Assembly: GCA_020746105.1 (NCBI GenBank)
Contig: CM036629.1
Span: forward strand, 9,057,501-9,121,500
Direction: 5' to 3'
From: Trogon surrucura
Taxonomy: Eukaryota > Chordata > Aves > Trogoniformes > Trogonidae
Length of the DNA stretch: 64,000 nucleotides
Below are positions 11,209 to 24,279 of this stretch, in pieces. Each line of letters begins with the position of its first letter. Within the stretch, counting starts at the first letter, position 1. The position numbers were made by a program, and so were the translations under genes. The notes under the pieces were generated by a model. It saw nothing but the letters and a program-made list of their open reading frames with translations, made no database searches and was not told the DNA's origin.

Positions 11209-13794
11209 AAGACCAGATGTAGTGAATACCTATAATTAACTTTGCTAAATGGCTTACAATATGCCACTTGTTTCCATGTGCTTTTAAATTTCCCACCTGA
11301 TTATCATTTGGGCTGAACTTCTGTGTGTTTGTCCTTGTCTGCAGATCTCGCTCCTTTTTTCTTTTTAATCCAACCGGTTCCTGCAGAATATCTCTGGGAT
11401 AGGAGTGAAGAAGGAAACATTTTCTTCCAGTACAGTTTGTCTTTAATACCAGTGGTTTTTGTAACTGTGGAGCTCCAGTGAAATAGAGGAAGGGAAGGTG
11501 GTAGAAAGAAGTAATATTTTACTGGAGCAGAGTTAGAAAAAGTAGACAAGCTTCTGAGATCTGGCAAAGGGATGTGGAACCTGTAATCTTGTCCACTTCT
11601 TCCAGCTATATCAGCTAATCTAATAATAAAAGCTTATAGAGCGGTGTAATTTCTCTTTTTTTAGACAGAGCAAAACAAACATTGAAATTGGAAAGGGGAA
11701 ACTTGGCACCAGCACATTTCTCGATAAGTACTAGAGACTTTTCTTGAGTTGGAAAGAAAATAATTCCTCTTTCTAAAGCACCCCTGGTTTAAGGGCTCGA
11801 GCACGCCCAGATAGCCTCTAGTTAGGTTTCAGCAGTCTAATGAAGCCTGCCTTTTTTGTGATTTCACTGCACATACTCCCTGCCTGCCTTGATTGGCAGC
11901 TGGGTAGCAGACCTCTGCAGCTGTGACAATTTGCCTGAGGGAGACTGTAAGTGTCTCATTGAAACTTGCATTGTAAAATCCTCCAAAATGCCTCCCATAA
12001 TATTAGGCACAGGAGAAAAACACAGGTGTGAAAAACTTTCACAGATCCCATGAGTTCAATGTCTCTTGGCAGCTTTGGTGGATTCAGTGTTATAATATAA
12101 ATTTTAAACTTGCATTTACAAAAAAGAAGTTGTTCCGTCTTCTGTCAGGAGGAGAAGCGGTGAAAACCGCTGGTGCTTGATCTGCGCTTGCCTCCGCCAG
12201 GATGACGAGGACTGGTTGTCTGCTGGTGAAGCCTCTCTACCTGCTGTAACTCGGCAGCAGATTCCAGCACGGAGAGGACACAGGTGTCCCTGCTGCAGCG
12301 GCGTCGCACCGGCACAGCAGCGTTTTAGGAGCTGGTATTTTCCGAGTGAAGGCGCAGTCTCGTACTGTCCAAAAATGAACACTCGGTGATTGATTCTGCT
12401 TTCACTGAAGGAGAGATTTGAAAACCTAAGTGGTGTCTCAATGAAATCAGCCTTCCTATATGTATGTAAGATTTTATCATTTTCTCTTCCACTGGTTAAG
12501 TAGCTTAAGGTACTGCTCAGTGGCACTAGCCCGTACCTGAGATACAGCATTGCCAGCGTTACTGGGAGATGAATCTCAGCTTCTGACTAATACCTGATCC
12601 TTTTGCTGGTGTGTTTGTTCCTGACCGCGTGCCTGTGTGTTACAGCAACTTTGCTTCTTAGATTTGCCATAAATGAATCTCACTATGACTGCAGCCTTAA
12701 GATCTGGCATCTCAACAGCCTTGGTAGGGTCAACAAAATATTCAGGAACTGAAGTTCTGAAAAAATGCAGGCAGCTAAATTTAGCCGTAAGAAATGTGCC
12801 CGATTTGAGTGAACTGTGGATATGCTGATACGTGGAAAGTTTCCCTGCAAGGCAGCCAGGCTTTATTTGTTGCTTAAAGGGAGGAGATTGTAGTTAAGTT
12901 GTTGGAACACTTGATGTGCCTTCTTGAATTGTTTTTGATTAATGACTGAATGCGAGGTTAAGCTTTAATAACATTTAATATGTTTAATAACGTATCTGTT
13001 GTAACAAAATCATGTTGGTGAGTGATACAAGTGGGTGAAAAGATTAAGATACGCTAGTGTGTTAAATATAGTTTGAAAATGATCTGGAAATAAACACATA
13101 AAATAAAAACTAAAGGCAAATTTAAATATTCTTTAAACTCTTTCTGAGGCTGAGATATTTTTTACAAGACTGACTTGCTCTGGCAAGCTGGATCAACAAG
13201 GCTAAGTGGCTGAAGCCTTGTTAAAAGAGAAACTGTTTTGAATTTAGTAACAAAAAGTGTTAATGCATCATTGAGTTTCTGTTGCGGTGAGCTAGTGACA
13301 GACCCAGTAACTAGTTAAATATGAAAATAACAAATGTTATTGGGCCTTGTCAAATGTCAGGTTAAAATGACATTCAAAACCTTCCTGAGAGACTCTGCCT
13401 TCTTTCCTGAACTACAAAGTTTGGTCAATTCAAGACAGATCAATTATATTGCTGTAATATCTAGATTTTGTGAGTTAACAGCTGCAGTAATGTTGAGATT
13501 TGTTTAATTTCAGATTTTTACCAGTTTTGTGCTCTCAGTGCTTTTCGCAGACTGTCTTCAGAGCCACGAGACTTGCACTGACGTATAGATTTAGTGCAGT
13601 GTAAACTACACAAGAGGGCTCAGTTGCGTGGATGTGTAAAGCTTTAGTATAAATCTTTTCAGTGGTGTCAGCTGAGAAGTTGAACTCAAAGCTCAGCTGA
13701 ACGTTAGGAGTATCGGTTGAAAGCTCAACTTGAAACGCTTGTCGAGGCTCTTTCCCTTCACAGTAACGTTTTAAACAAACTTTGCGAAGCAGTT

Positions 13795-13905
13795 CAGTGT
13801 TATGTGTCTTATTTGGTGGATGGGGAAACTGAGGTACGAAGGTGTGGAGTCCCTGACCTCTCTAATGCACTCGGAAGAGCATTAGCAGAGCACGGAGCCT
13901 CCATA
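13795..13905 (+). mobile_element. Possible MIR/CORE-SINE-like fragment
   Basis: GATGGGGAAACTGAGGTAC resembles the MIR core phrase (GATGAGGAAACTGAGGCAC). Later bases (AGCATTAGCAGAGCACGGAG) loosely follow the order of the downstream MIR consensus. Similarity is by eye only. Confidence 0.35.
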
Positions 13906-15396
13906 TAGTGCTGCCGGTGTGTTGCTGACTGGGTGTCCTGCTCCTTGTCTGGCGGGGGAGTCTGGTTTGTCACAGGGAGGGGATTTTGTCTCTTCAGTGA
14001 GGAAGGGAATGGACTTGAATGGCAAAGCTTGGGAGAACCATTGTCTTCTTTTTTATGTCAGTGAATGTGTTGTCATATTCCTCTGCTTACCAGACAAATA
14101 AATGAAACTGTAAAGGAAATGGTAGTTTTGGAAGAAACCCCGCTGTAGTCTACAGCATTTGTTTTCTACTGTATTGTTTCCCCTGATCTCTTTTTATAAT
14201 TTACATCCAAAACATTAAGTGACAGAATTTGGCAGAATCAGATCTGTACAGTAGAGCTTAATGGTCATGTAGCAGGGAATAAATAAAGCCCCTCAAGCCT
14301 GCTTAGTTCTCACCCATGCACGTGAGCAGGGGTTGGGGGAAGGAGTGCTGTATTTTTCTTGGAAAAGGACCTTTTCGGTTTCTCTTAATCTGGCACCTGG
14401 AGGTCCAGCTGTGCTAGCTTGCGGCTGTGTGTAGTCTCATGCGCGGGAAAGATGATGGACAGATCGCTGTGCAAGTTGAAACGTTTGGTGTCTCTACAGG
14501 CAGTACGTAGAGCTGTATTTGTGAATAGCAGCAGTGCGAAACAGGAGGTGGAGTTACTCTTCAAACAAAGATTTGCCAACAGTGCTACAGTCTGGACTGG
14601 TTTCCGTTGTGATTTGCGGAGAGGACCAGCAGCACGTGGGTTTCCCAACTTTGCTTGCTAGAGCTACAGCAGCTCTGGAGCTGTTGCTCCTGCCATTGTT
14701 GCTTCCTGTCTCCATGAGCTGACTGTAAATTATTTTCCCTGGGCTGAGCTCTGCACGTGGCCTTGGAAACGTGTCACTCTCGTTATGTTTGGCTTCGTCC
14801 TCTGGTAATTTATACCAGTTTTACTTCAGTGTATTTCCATTGGCTTAGTTCAGTGGCAGTGTTCCTAATTTACTTGGGTATGAGTATCAGGTTCATTACT
14901 TCTAACAGTTTAGTTCTCTTGATGTGTTTCTGTCTTCAGTCACACAAACGCCAAGGTTAATTTGCTCTTAAACACTTGATTTCTTAGGACATATTTTTAA
15001 AAAATAAAGTGGAGAACAGTTTTACTCTGCTACATGATCTAAGTTGGGGAGTGGTGAGTTTTGTTTGATTACAGAACTTCGAAAGCATTGCGTTAACATT
15101 TGAAAGCAGAGAATTTTAATTTTGCCCTCACTGGTACTCTTGGATCTTCTGGATTTCTCAGCTGTGGACTGGGAGCTGATAGAGGGTGGCACATACTTAG
15201 CCCAAAATGTTTGCAGTGCCTTTAATAATAAGCGATTTTAATAGAGAACTTCTCACAACAGAGAACTCAAGAGATATATGCTGTGCTTTACAAAGATGCT
15301 GTGTCTCCACAGTGTACATTAGTCAGTGAGTTAAACAAGCATCAACATTAAAACAGACATTATCCCCTGCAGTGTATTTTCTTAGTGCTTTGTCCA

Positions 15397-15725
15397 TTAC
15401 AGCTCTCGAATGATGAGATTTCTAGTCCTTCCCGTTGGAAACATCTCTTTTCTAACATTTATTGCAGATGTCTTCCCGGTGTCTAGCATAAAACTGTGTT
15501 TTCTGATCTCCTCCTGCCCTTCCCAATGTGCTCGGTGGAATGTGTTGAGGGTGTTTACCATACATGAACTCCTTGTAAGCAGTTCCTGCACCCTCCTTAG
15601 CTGTTCTTTAACACAGATACATATAATTAGACCTTTTAACCTTTGCTCATAAATCAGTGCATCCAGCCCATTAATCACTTTGGTTGCCCGCTTCTGAATT
15701 CTCTCCAATTTGTCACTGTCCTGTG
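15397..15725 (-). mobile_element. CR1-like LINE remnant (reverse transcriptase C-end)
   Basis: The minus strand translates to ERIQKRATKVINGLDALIYE, then QRLKGL. This resembles the conserved stretch near the end of CR1-type LINE ORF2 (L-E-R-V-Q-R-R-A-T-K-M-I-x-G-L, then Y-E-x-R-L). Only the first 40-50 residues look like CR1; the rest has diverged or belongs to something else. It is a short, old, truncated fragment with no 3' terminal repeats seen. Confidence 0.5.
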
Positions 15726-16189
15726 GTCAGGGACAGCTCGGTGACCGCGACCCTGCATGGAGGTTCAGCACCAACCCGCTGCACCCAGGGACAGGTTTTA
15801 TTTATTTTGTCCCTCTCTCCCTTTGCTTCATTCTCAGTCAGAATATATCTCCTACCCACTCTGCATAATCGCTTCTTTAAAACATTTATGGAGATAATTT
15901 GTAGTCTCCTGGACCCTCTATCATGCTCTGATGCCGAGTTAGCAGAGGTTGAAGGGGAAAAGGATTCAACACGACACGCTTCTCTTTCCTCCCTGCCTTC
16001 CTTTCCCCGCTCCCCACCCCAAAATAAACAGTACAACTCTTCATTTGGTGCATATGGTCACACTGAATGTGAGGAAAGAGGTAGCGTTAGAGTGGAAAAA
16101 AGATGCTAAAAAATATAATTGCCTAATTGTGAATCCTAAGTAGTGCAGGCAGCAGGGGCAGCCCTGACTGGAAGAATCAGAGGGTCACT

Positions 16190-16690
16190 AACTCACACTG
16201 CCAACATCCTAATTAGCTGTGCAAATGTAATGTTTATATTGTTGGGGATGGATTACAAAATCCATTGTAGAATGAAAAGAAATAAATGAATTGTGTCAGT
16301 GGAGCCGTGTAGAAAACGCTCCTGCCGCCCCATTAAACCATGAGAAGTAGCTTAGCTACTAAAAAAAGTTTGTTTTCAGGCCTGATGCGCAAGTCTAATT
16401 GGGTTTCCAAAGAAAGGAACACGTTTTAATTATTAATTAGAAATCAGAGGAGTAAAAGAGTGGAAATCTGCTTCAGCTGGAGGTTTTGCTCAATGCTGGA
16501 TTTCTCCTTAATAAGCTGAAACATTCCAGGCCTGCCTTAGTTAGCGGTTGGGTGCAGTGGCTTTACTCGGGGGGTAGACATCTTAATGCTCGTGTAATTA
16601 TCATGTAATTATTTTGTAATGTGGGATCAAAATTTTGCATAGATGGCATTCTTTCACTGAACTTGAAAAATAAAAAAAGTTGTGTTCATT
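16190..16690. promoter_or_regulatory. Candidate intronic enhancer with TAATTA cluster
   Basis: Four TAATTA homeodomain core sites lie at 16427-16432, 16434-16439, 16595-16600 and 16606-16611. The last two are within a direct repeat of TGTAATTAT. The block has no repeat or coding character. ZNF423 is a developmental gene whose large introns would be expected to hold conserved enhancers, but conservation cannot be judged here. Confidence 0.25.
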
Positions 16691-19600
16691 AATGCAGTGA
16701 TTCAGTCATTTTGGTCTAAGAAGCAGGATTCCCTCTTCCCCCTCCCTTTCTCTTTAACACACAAATATTTTGAAACAGTTTTAGAGGTGGTGACTTCAAG
16801 ATAAATAGAATTATTGAATTTAGATTTTGTTGAATATTTATTAGATTTCTTGTTGGTAGTACTGCCTTTCAACAGAAGTGTCAAGTGGGTTGCAATTATC
16901 ATCAAAGCTGATAGGTACAAATAAGTGATGATCATGTGTGCTAACACAGGGTGTGCAGGTTCGTAAAGGAGAATTGTTGTGGAAGTCACTTTCTCTCTGT
17001 GAATTTTCCTCCCTGTTGCCATTGAGCTTCTGAAATCAAAGTTGTTAAAGACTGATAGACTTTATCAGAAGATGTTAAGTAGATTATGGCCCCTCATAAT
17101 AAATATTCCCGATGGAGTGACAGTGTATGTTCTAATGAATGGGGAGTGCAGACCTGCCTCTTTGAACTTGTGCTTTCTAATGCCTAAAAATACGCTTGAG
17201 CAGAATTACACTCCTGTTTACAACTGCAACAGCTTGTCTGTGCAGATGAAAATGTTATCGGGCGAGTGCTGAAGCTCTTCTGGAAATCACCAACAACCTG
17301 GATCCAAGCCGAGTCACAGGTTAAACTTGAGAAATTATAGAACATACCGAGAACCACTGGCTCTTGAGTTGCCAGATGTTGTAGATGCGTGTGCGTCTTA
17401 AGGGGAGCTGCCCGTTAAATGTCTCGGCTTTAATAGGAAGAGGAGACGGGAAAGAAGAGCACTATGGCTCCATATGGCTCCCTCAGTGCAGCAGTAAATC
17501 CGTGTGTTAGTGGGGTGCGACCGCGAGGAAGTACAGAGCTGTCTCTTGATGTTGCTGTTTCATAGGGAAGAAACCCACGGCCGAGATGGGGAGGACGCAG
17601 CTAGTGTGGGCTGGATGGTTCCTTCGGGGTTATGGCTCGCACTAACTCGTCGATGCAGCGTTGTGATAAACAAAATGTCTGACTTAACAGAACAACCGTT
17701 AAGAAAACTTCAGTTGGTCTTTTTTCATGCATCAGCTGAAATTATGATGTTTGAAAATGTTTGATTTGAATTCATGAAAGAAGTTAAATGTCCTTATTTT
17801 GGGCCATTGAGCGCCTGTTTCTGCCCATAAGACTCAATGTGTCCTTTTTCAAAACAATTTTTTAAAGAAGTCTGTGGGAAAAGATGGTTTCTTAGTTTTT
17901 CTCTATCAAATAGCTGCACTGTACTGTCCTACCTCTTCTCTATCATTTGTTTACATGCTGCTTAATCATAAAGGGTTTAACAAAGATAGATATCAGTATC
18001 GAGAAGGGAAACGAGGATTTGTGCTGCTCCCAAGAGCTAATCATGCTGGTGTGGACCATAAGGTGACCCTGATCCCCACCTCCCTACTTACAAACAAAGT
18101 TTTCGCTATTATCAAAATGACTTGTGTCCTCCCAGCTGAAGTCAAATTAAGCTTCATACTGTAATACAAGTAACAAGTAATTAAGAATAACAAGCAATCG
18201 CGATTAAAAAAAATCAAAAGAAAACCTTCCCTTTCAAGGGGGCTTGTGTTGGTAAAAGTGTTCACCAATTAAACTGTGTGGATTGGTGGAATGTGGGATC
18301 TCCTACACAGACTCGCACTGGGAAGAGGCTGTACAAGTTTGTAACTTGACATATTATTGCCATGTTTCTTTTGGATTGTGGCAGACATCCACAAGATTCT
18401 GTTACATCCTTGGAGGAGAATGAACATGGGTGTCTGCAAAATAAGCTTGTTCCGTTCAGAGTTCAAAAGTGAGTGGGTCCTTGATTAAAAAAAGGTCAAT
18501 TTCCACCAGACATGTTTGTTGCCTCAGTCAGGTGATAGAGTCGATCCTGTCCTCTACTGTCCCTTGATGGAAGTTGGAAAATAGTTAGGGGTCCGAGTCT
18601 GAAGGCTGTCTTGCAGCGGGCCTGGCATGTGCTTCATGTCAAACACTTTTTCCCTCTGTGGGCAGAAAGAGAGGTCAGCTCACTTAGGTGCTCGTTGGTT
18701 GTGCTAAGAAGTCTAAGCACACCACCCGGTTCAAAAAGTCTGGACTTCTGCTTTGATTTGAAGAATTGAGTAAGTCCTTTATTTTCTGGAGGCCGCTATA
18801 TCCTTATGTGAAAAAGGAAGCACAAAGTGCTGTTATGGAGCGATGTGATAGAGATGTATGAGAAATCGTGGATAGTCTTTAATTAGCTTCAGCAACGTCA
18901 TGGAGACCTTGCAACAGAGTTTTACGCTGAGATACGGCTTGCCTCGTCTGTCTCAATTGCTGAAGTAATCCCTGTGATCAGATTCTGAAAGCAGCTTCTC
19001 TGTGCCATCCTCAGCCCGGCCACAAGCCTGGTGTGAAGAGCAATGTTTAACGACAGTGCTGTTTTCAGCTCGATGGTTTCTTCATCCACTGCAACTTCAG
19101 AAAACTCCTCTGTTGTCTGGGAGAAGATGTGATTAGCAGCAGTGGCATGTGCAGAGGTACTTGAGAGATGCCTGAAGGGTGTTTGTGTTCATGTTGCCAT
19201 TTTCAGTAGTCAACTCATTGATTTTCCCAAGAAATCAAAGTTCTTTTATAGGAAAAAAGTGTGGAGGTTTATCTTTCATTGATGGATTTTTGATTTCTAA
19301 AAGTTGCAGCAACTTAGAAGCTTTCTTGCTTCTTGTGCTTCAGCACACACAGAAACCTGTCTTTGAATCAGTCTGGGTAGTGTTTCATGTGGTACATTTG
19401 CTGATGGAGTCATTTTCTTTCTGAGCCATCTGTGGAACAACTTGCTGTTCCCTTCTTCCATGGAAAAGCCCAACTCAGTTCTCCTCAGCACAGGTGAACT
19501 GCAGCACAGCTGAGCCAAGGCACACGTGTAAGTAGCGGGTGGGTGGCACTGACCGTGAGAGCTCCACCACCGTAACCAGAGCGTCCAGCCTGGGAGCTCC

Positions 19601-21760
19601 GTGGTACACTCTTGGCAAGTCCGTGCATTTCCCATTACCAGTAGTAAAGATTTTTAATGGAATACGTATTGTCGTGTAAGCGGTAAGTTCAGGCCCATAA
19701 ACACATAGGGACAGATTTAGGTATTGCTTAGTCTGTCTCATTTGGGAGAGGCTTTTGCAGTCTGCTGCACAGTGGTGGGTTGGTCTTGGCCGGCTGCCCG
19801 ATGCCCACCCAGCTGCTCTCTCACTCCCCCTCCTCAGCACGACAGGCAGGGAAACTAAGATGAAGTTCCTGAGTCGAGATAAAGACAGAGAGATCGCTTG
19901 GCAATTCCTGTCATGGGCGAAACAGGCTTGACTTGGGGAAAATTAAATTAATTTTAATTTATGCCACAGGAGGGCTGGGAAACGGAGGGTTATGGTCAGC
20001 CCAGTGATGGTCACTCAGTGGAGGGTCTGTTGTGGAGCTGACTGTGTCCGGCACAGGGCAGCCCCTGGCCTCTTCTCACAGAAGCCTGCAGCCCCCCTGC
20101 TACCAGAGCCTGGACACGTACGCCCAACGCACACACACGTTTCCACCCTGCGCCGCGCTGCGCTGGGCCCCGACCGGGCTGACCCCTGGCCTCCAAGCAG
20201 ATGTCTCCAACTTTTCTTGCCTGCTGTCAGGGTAAGTGGGTGATGGGCTTTCACCCGAATGTTGATTCTGAGGGTGGCTTGTGGAGGCCCCCTTTGATGT
20301 TTTATTTTGGCTTCTTGCCAGGGGGTCCAATTTTTAAAGCACTGGAGTAATGATCAGATTATTATTATTATCCCTGCTTCAGAATTCACTGTTCTGCAGA
20401 CGTCGTGTTTCCTGCGCTCTCGCTGGGCAGTTAGCGAGCAAAATGTCCCTGAGAAGGACGTGCCACCAGATGCAAGATCTGTTCGTGCAATGCTGGGAGG
20501 AATAACACGCAGACTGCAGAAAGCTGCCTGACAGTTCATATGTTAATGTCACAGACGGTGGCCTCACTGCTTTCCTAAGTTAGCCATCCCAGAGCGCTAT
20601 TTGGAAACAAGCTCAATGCAGTTGGTGGGTCAGGAAAAGCCTTCCTTGGTTTTGTTCTGGATACATAGTCATGTACGTCAGTGATGTACGTTAATGTCTC
20701 GGTGCGGGCCCACGTGTGCAATGTACTAAAACTCCATCTGGAGTTAGTACCTGCCTGGAGTTTTCTGTGTACTTAGATAGGAAATGCAGCTTTATCAATT
20801 GTCCTAAGTATTTGTGCTTAACTCTTCAGAATAAGTACCACTTGGATTTAGGGAGCTCCCCCTTTATTAATCTGAGGAAAAACAAGACACAAATTATATC
20901 TGATCTGTTGAATAGCCTGTCTTTTGGCAGGTCAGGAAGACAAAGAAAGTACTGAACACTTGCTTGGAATACAATCGTCTGATATCGAAATAAGCTGGCA
21001 GAGCAACAAAGGTTGCCTATATTTAACATTCATAGCATTTGACTTCTAGATAGAGTGACTAACTCAGATGTCAAAAAATAAGAGTCTTTGCACAAAAGCT
21101 GTTTTTTATTCGTTTTGTGACACTCTTCCTAATGCTACCCAAACAGCATGTGGTGGTCTAACGGCCCTTCTGTATCTCCATCTTTATGTAGCTGTAGCTG
21201 TTTGGAATTTGGAAATTCTCAATTACCCTGTGTACTGTAACATTTTGGAACTATGCTTGAGCGTAAATGTATTTTAATGCCCCTGTTTGCTTTAAATGGC
21301 AGAAACACTGAATATAAAATAGAATATATTAGCAGTTTGCTGACTTAAAAGATGGCATTTATTGTGACGCAGAAGGAGTTAATCCTAGACTTTTAGCTCT
21401 GAGCTTAGTTTATTGAGCTTCTGGATACACGTGTTAATTTTCTCAGATGAGGGATAATGGATGTCACTTGAGAAAACAATACTGATTTGGGTTCTTTCAT
21501 AGTTTGTGGGTTTATGTCCCACATGGTATAGAAGCAGGCTCTGGGAGATTGCCTGAAATATGCCTGGCCTCTCAGCTGCACTAAAAATAATTCCTGCTTC
21601 CCGTATTTCTAGAAGTAATTCTGAGATGCAGCAAACCTTATCAGCTCCTTGTTTAGGAAAAAGATTTCTCTTCAGCTTTCAAAGAGCAATAAGGGGATGT
21701 TTTTTAGGGGTGACTGGTATATTTCTAAAACACTCCTTTCTGCAAATGTACACGTGGTTT

Positions 21761-21790
21761 GCAGGTTTTTTGTTTTGTTTTGTTGCTTTT
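21761..21790 (+). repeat. Short TTTTG run
   Basis: GTTTTTTGTTTTGTTTTGTT is a short pentanucleotide-like low-complexity tract. Confidence 0.7.
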
Positions 21791-22139
21791 GTTACGAAGC
21801 GTTCCTGGTTGGGTGACCTTCTTTCTCACAGAGCAGCGGTTCACATTGGATTTTGTCAAAATGAGTTTGATAGTCCTTGCTTTACTAAGCACCAGCACCT
21901 AGATGACAGTAATTCACCCTGTAATACCCCCACAAAACCTATTTCTGCAGAACTTGACATGATTTGCAGGCTCCGTGAAGGAGGAACATAGGACTTAAGC
22001 AGTGCCTAGAATTAATTTTTTTGACCTCCATTTTGGTTATTGGTTGAAGTATTTAGGCTCTTCAGACAACTGAGCTGTTCGTGCTACAGCCTGGCATTTA
22101 GCACCTTATAACAGAGTGCCACTATCAATTCTGTGCCAT

Positions 22140-22420
22140 TCGTGCGTCCCCCTCATAACGTGAAGGGGGAAAAATTGCAAGGGAAATTGCTGCCCAGCAC
22201 CGGAGAGTTTAAGGCTGCAAGTAAAATTGATCTTAGTAGCGATAATAGTCCAATTTAAGCCAACACAATCACAGCCTTTTTATTAATATTGGCTTAGCAT
22301 TGTTCATTTTAACTGCGACACGTCGCCAGTGAATGCCAGCAAGCGTCCTGAAGTCAGAGTGCTTGTTCGAGATTTGCGGTCAGCAACACATACAGGTTAA
22401 GACGCATTATTTTATTTATT
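22140..22420. promoter_or_regulatory. Candidate conserved non-coding block
   Basis: This unique sequence has several CpGs (CATAACGTG, GCGACACGTCGCC, GATTTGCGG) in AT-rich intron, a paired AT-rich core, and no frame or repeat. The short palindrome GCGACACGTCGC (22315-22326) is notable. A regulatory role is only inferred. Confidence 0.2.
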
Positions 22421-24279
22421 TGTTTCCAGAGACAGAAAAAAATACCGACAACTGTTAGTTTCAAGAAGGTTTTTTTCCCAACACTTATTTTAGGGAAATG
22501 TGTGAATAGAAAATGTTGTTTCCATGAATTCAGATAACATCTGCATTAATATGGTATATCGTAAGGATCATTAATGTTCAGAGTATATTATCAGGTGTTC
22601 TCTAATGCACTTTTGATGAGCTTTAATGATGCTTGCTGTAGTGTTTTTTTGTCTTTTCTCTCCCTCCCCTTTTTTCTTCTGCTTGATTGTAATAATGACT
22701 TAACCCAGGTGGTAGACTCTATTCAGAAGGTGCCCAAGGGAAATATTATTCCCTAGTACCAGCAAACATCACAGATAGTCATTGAGTTCACTGTGGTAGT
22801 TTCCCCAGGGGAGAAGGACTTCGCTCTCCGCTTGGGTGTCTGGACCTCCCCCTGATTTGCAGTCTAATAATTTGGCTTATGAGGAGATGGAGAAATGGCA
22901 GAAAGAAACAAGATGAAAAACCTAAGCAGAGAAGCCAATAATGATAAGGGTAACTTTTTAAATTAACTGATTTCTGTTAGAAAATGATTTGTCATAGAAT
23001 AGGATGCTGGAAAGTGTTTGGAGCATTTGGAGATGGTTACTAAGGAGCACGGGGCAGTTAAAAGGCAAAGGCTGAGTATATGCAAAGACAGAGATTTTTC
23101 TGTTTGGATATCGGGTTAGAGGTTGGTTGTGATTCGTGCTAGAGAATACTTTAGGTTTTGGAAAAAATTATATTTATCCTCAGTATTTGTCTTGTATACC
23201 TCACTTAATCTGTGCTATCGGTCAGGAAACTTATTTTAAAAGCCATAGTTTTGTGGTCCTTTTTATGCCATCCAATTGCACAGAGAGACAAACTTTGAAG
23301 TAGCTGTCACGGATCCACTGTGGCTTCGTTGAGTAGAGATGCCATATGAAAGTGCAAAAGTGAAAATACAGGCAACGGTGAAAAAAAATAGTACAAATAC
23401 CTTCAGCTGAGTGAGTTTGCAGGATATCAGGTATCACTCACGGTTAAGATTTACTGGCGGTAGCCAGCGCCTGCGCCACAAGCAAGAGTAAATCATGTCG
23501 GTTGTTTAAAAGACGGTCTCTGCTAAGTTCACCCAGGTTTACAAGCACATGGGAAGAAGAGGGGTCTTTGTTTTCATATTTTTTTTTCAAATCTCGGCTT
23601 CATTGTTTGTAGAGGAATTCAAAGGTGTAGTACTCAGGAAGAAAATTATGCTGTTGGGTTGCTTTTGGCTACACTATATTGCAAGCTATACTGTGCAAAT
23701 GTAATCCGTAACAGCAAATGGTGTGCAAAGGGAAAGGAGCTATCACGTTGTTGCACACAGTGTTCTCCATTCTCTCTGCAAAAGCTTGTTTAAACCGCTT
23801 TGTGCCCTCCCCTTTTCAATGTCTGTTTCCCAGGCAGCGGTTGAAGCCCCTGTTGCCCCAGGGCTGGGTGCGTGGTGTGGGAAGACCTCTCGCAGCAAAG
23901 TGTGCTGCTGGCAGGGAAGATCCAGCGTGCCTTCCCCATCAGTGGCCGGGTTTTTTTTTCTACTTTCTGAAAGCACTTTGCACCATCTCTTAATCTGCCC
24001 ACATCTGCCCCTTCTAGGTTGCAGCAGCCCCTTCATATTCTCCACGGATGGGGGGAGACTGGAAGGACACAGTGCAAGTCTCCTAAAATGGAAATGAAAA
24101 ACCTAAGTAATATCTGGCCCAAAACTGTTTTAGATTTCTCTTGGAAAAAAAGAGGCTTTTTAGTGGTCTTATACTTCTGGGAGCATGGTTTCCCTCCCCA
24201 GTGAGATGCATTTTGTGTCAGCTGTTTCTATATTAAAAAAGTCTCCTGAAATAACCGCTCTTGGCTTGTCAGCATCTGG

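Noticed and set aside
21560..21991. 143-codon plus-strand frame
   Set aside because: No recognisable domain, includes a TTTTG low-complexity run, and codon use is not protein-like. Chance frame.
22994..23010. CATAGAATAGGATG, reminiscent of a CR1 3' terminal repeat
   Set aside because: Only a partial match without flanking CR1 sequence.
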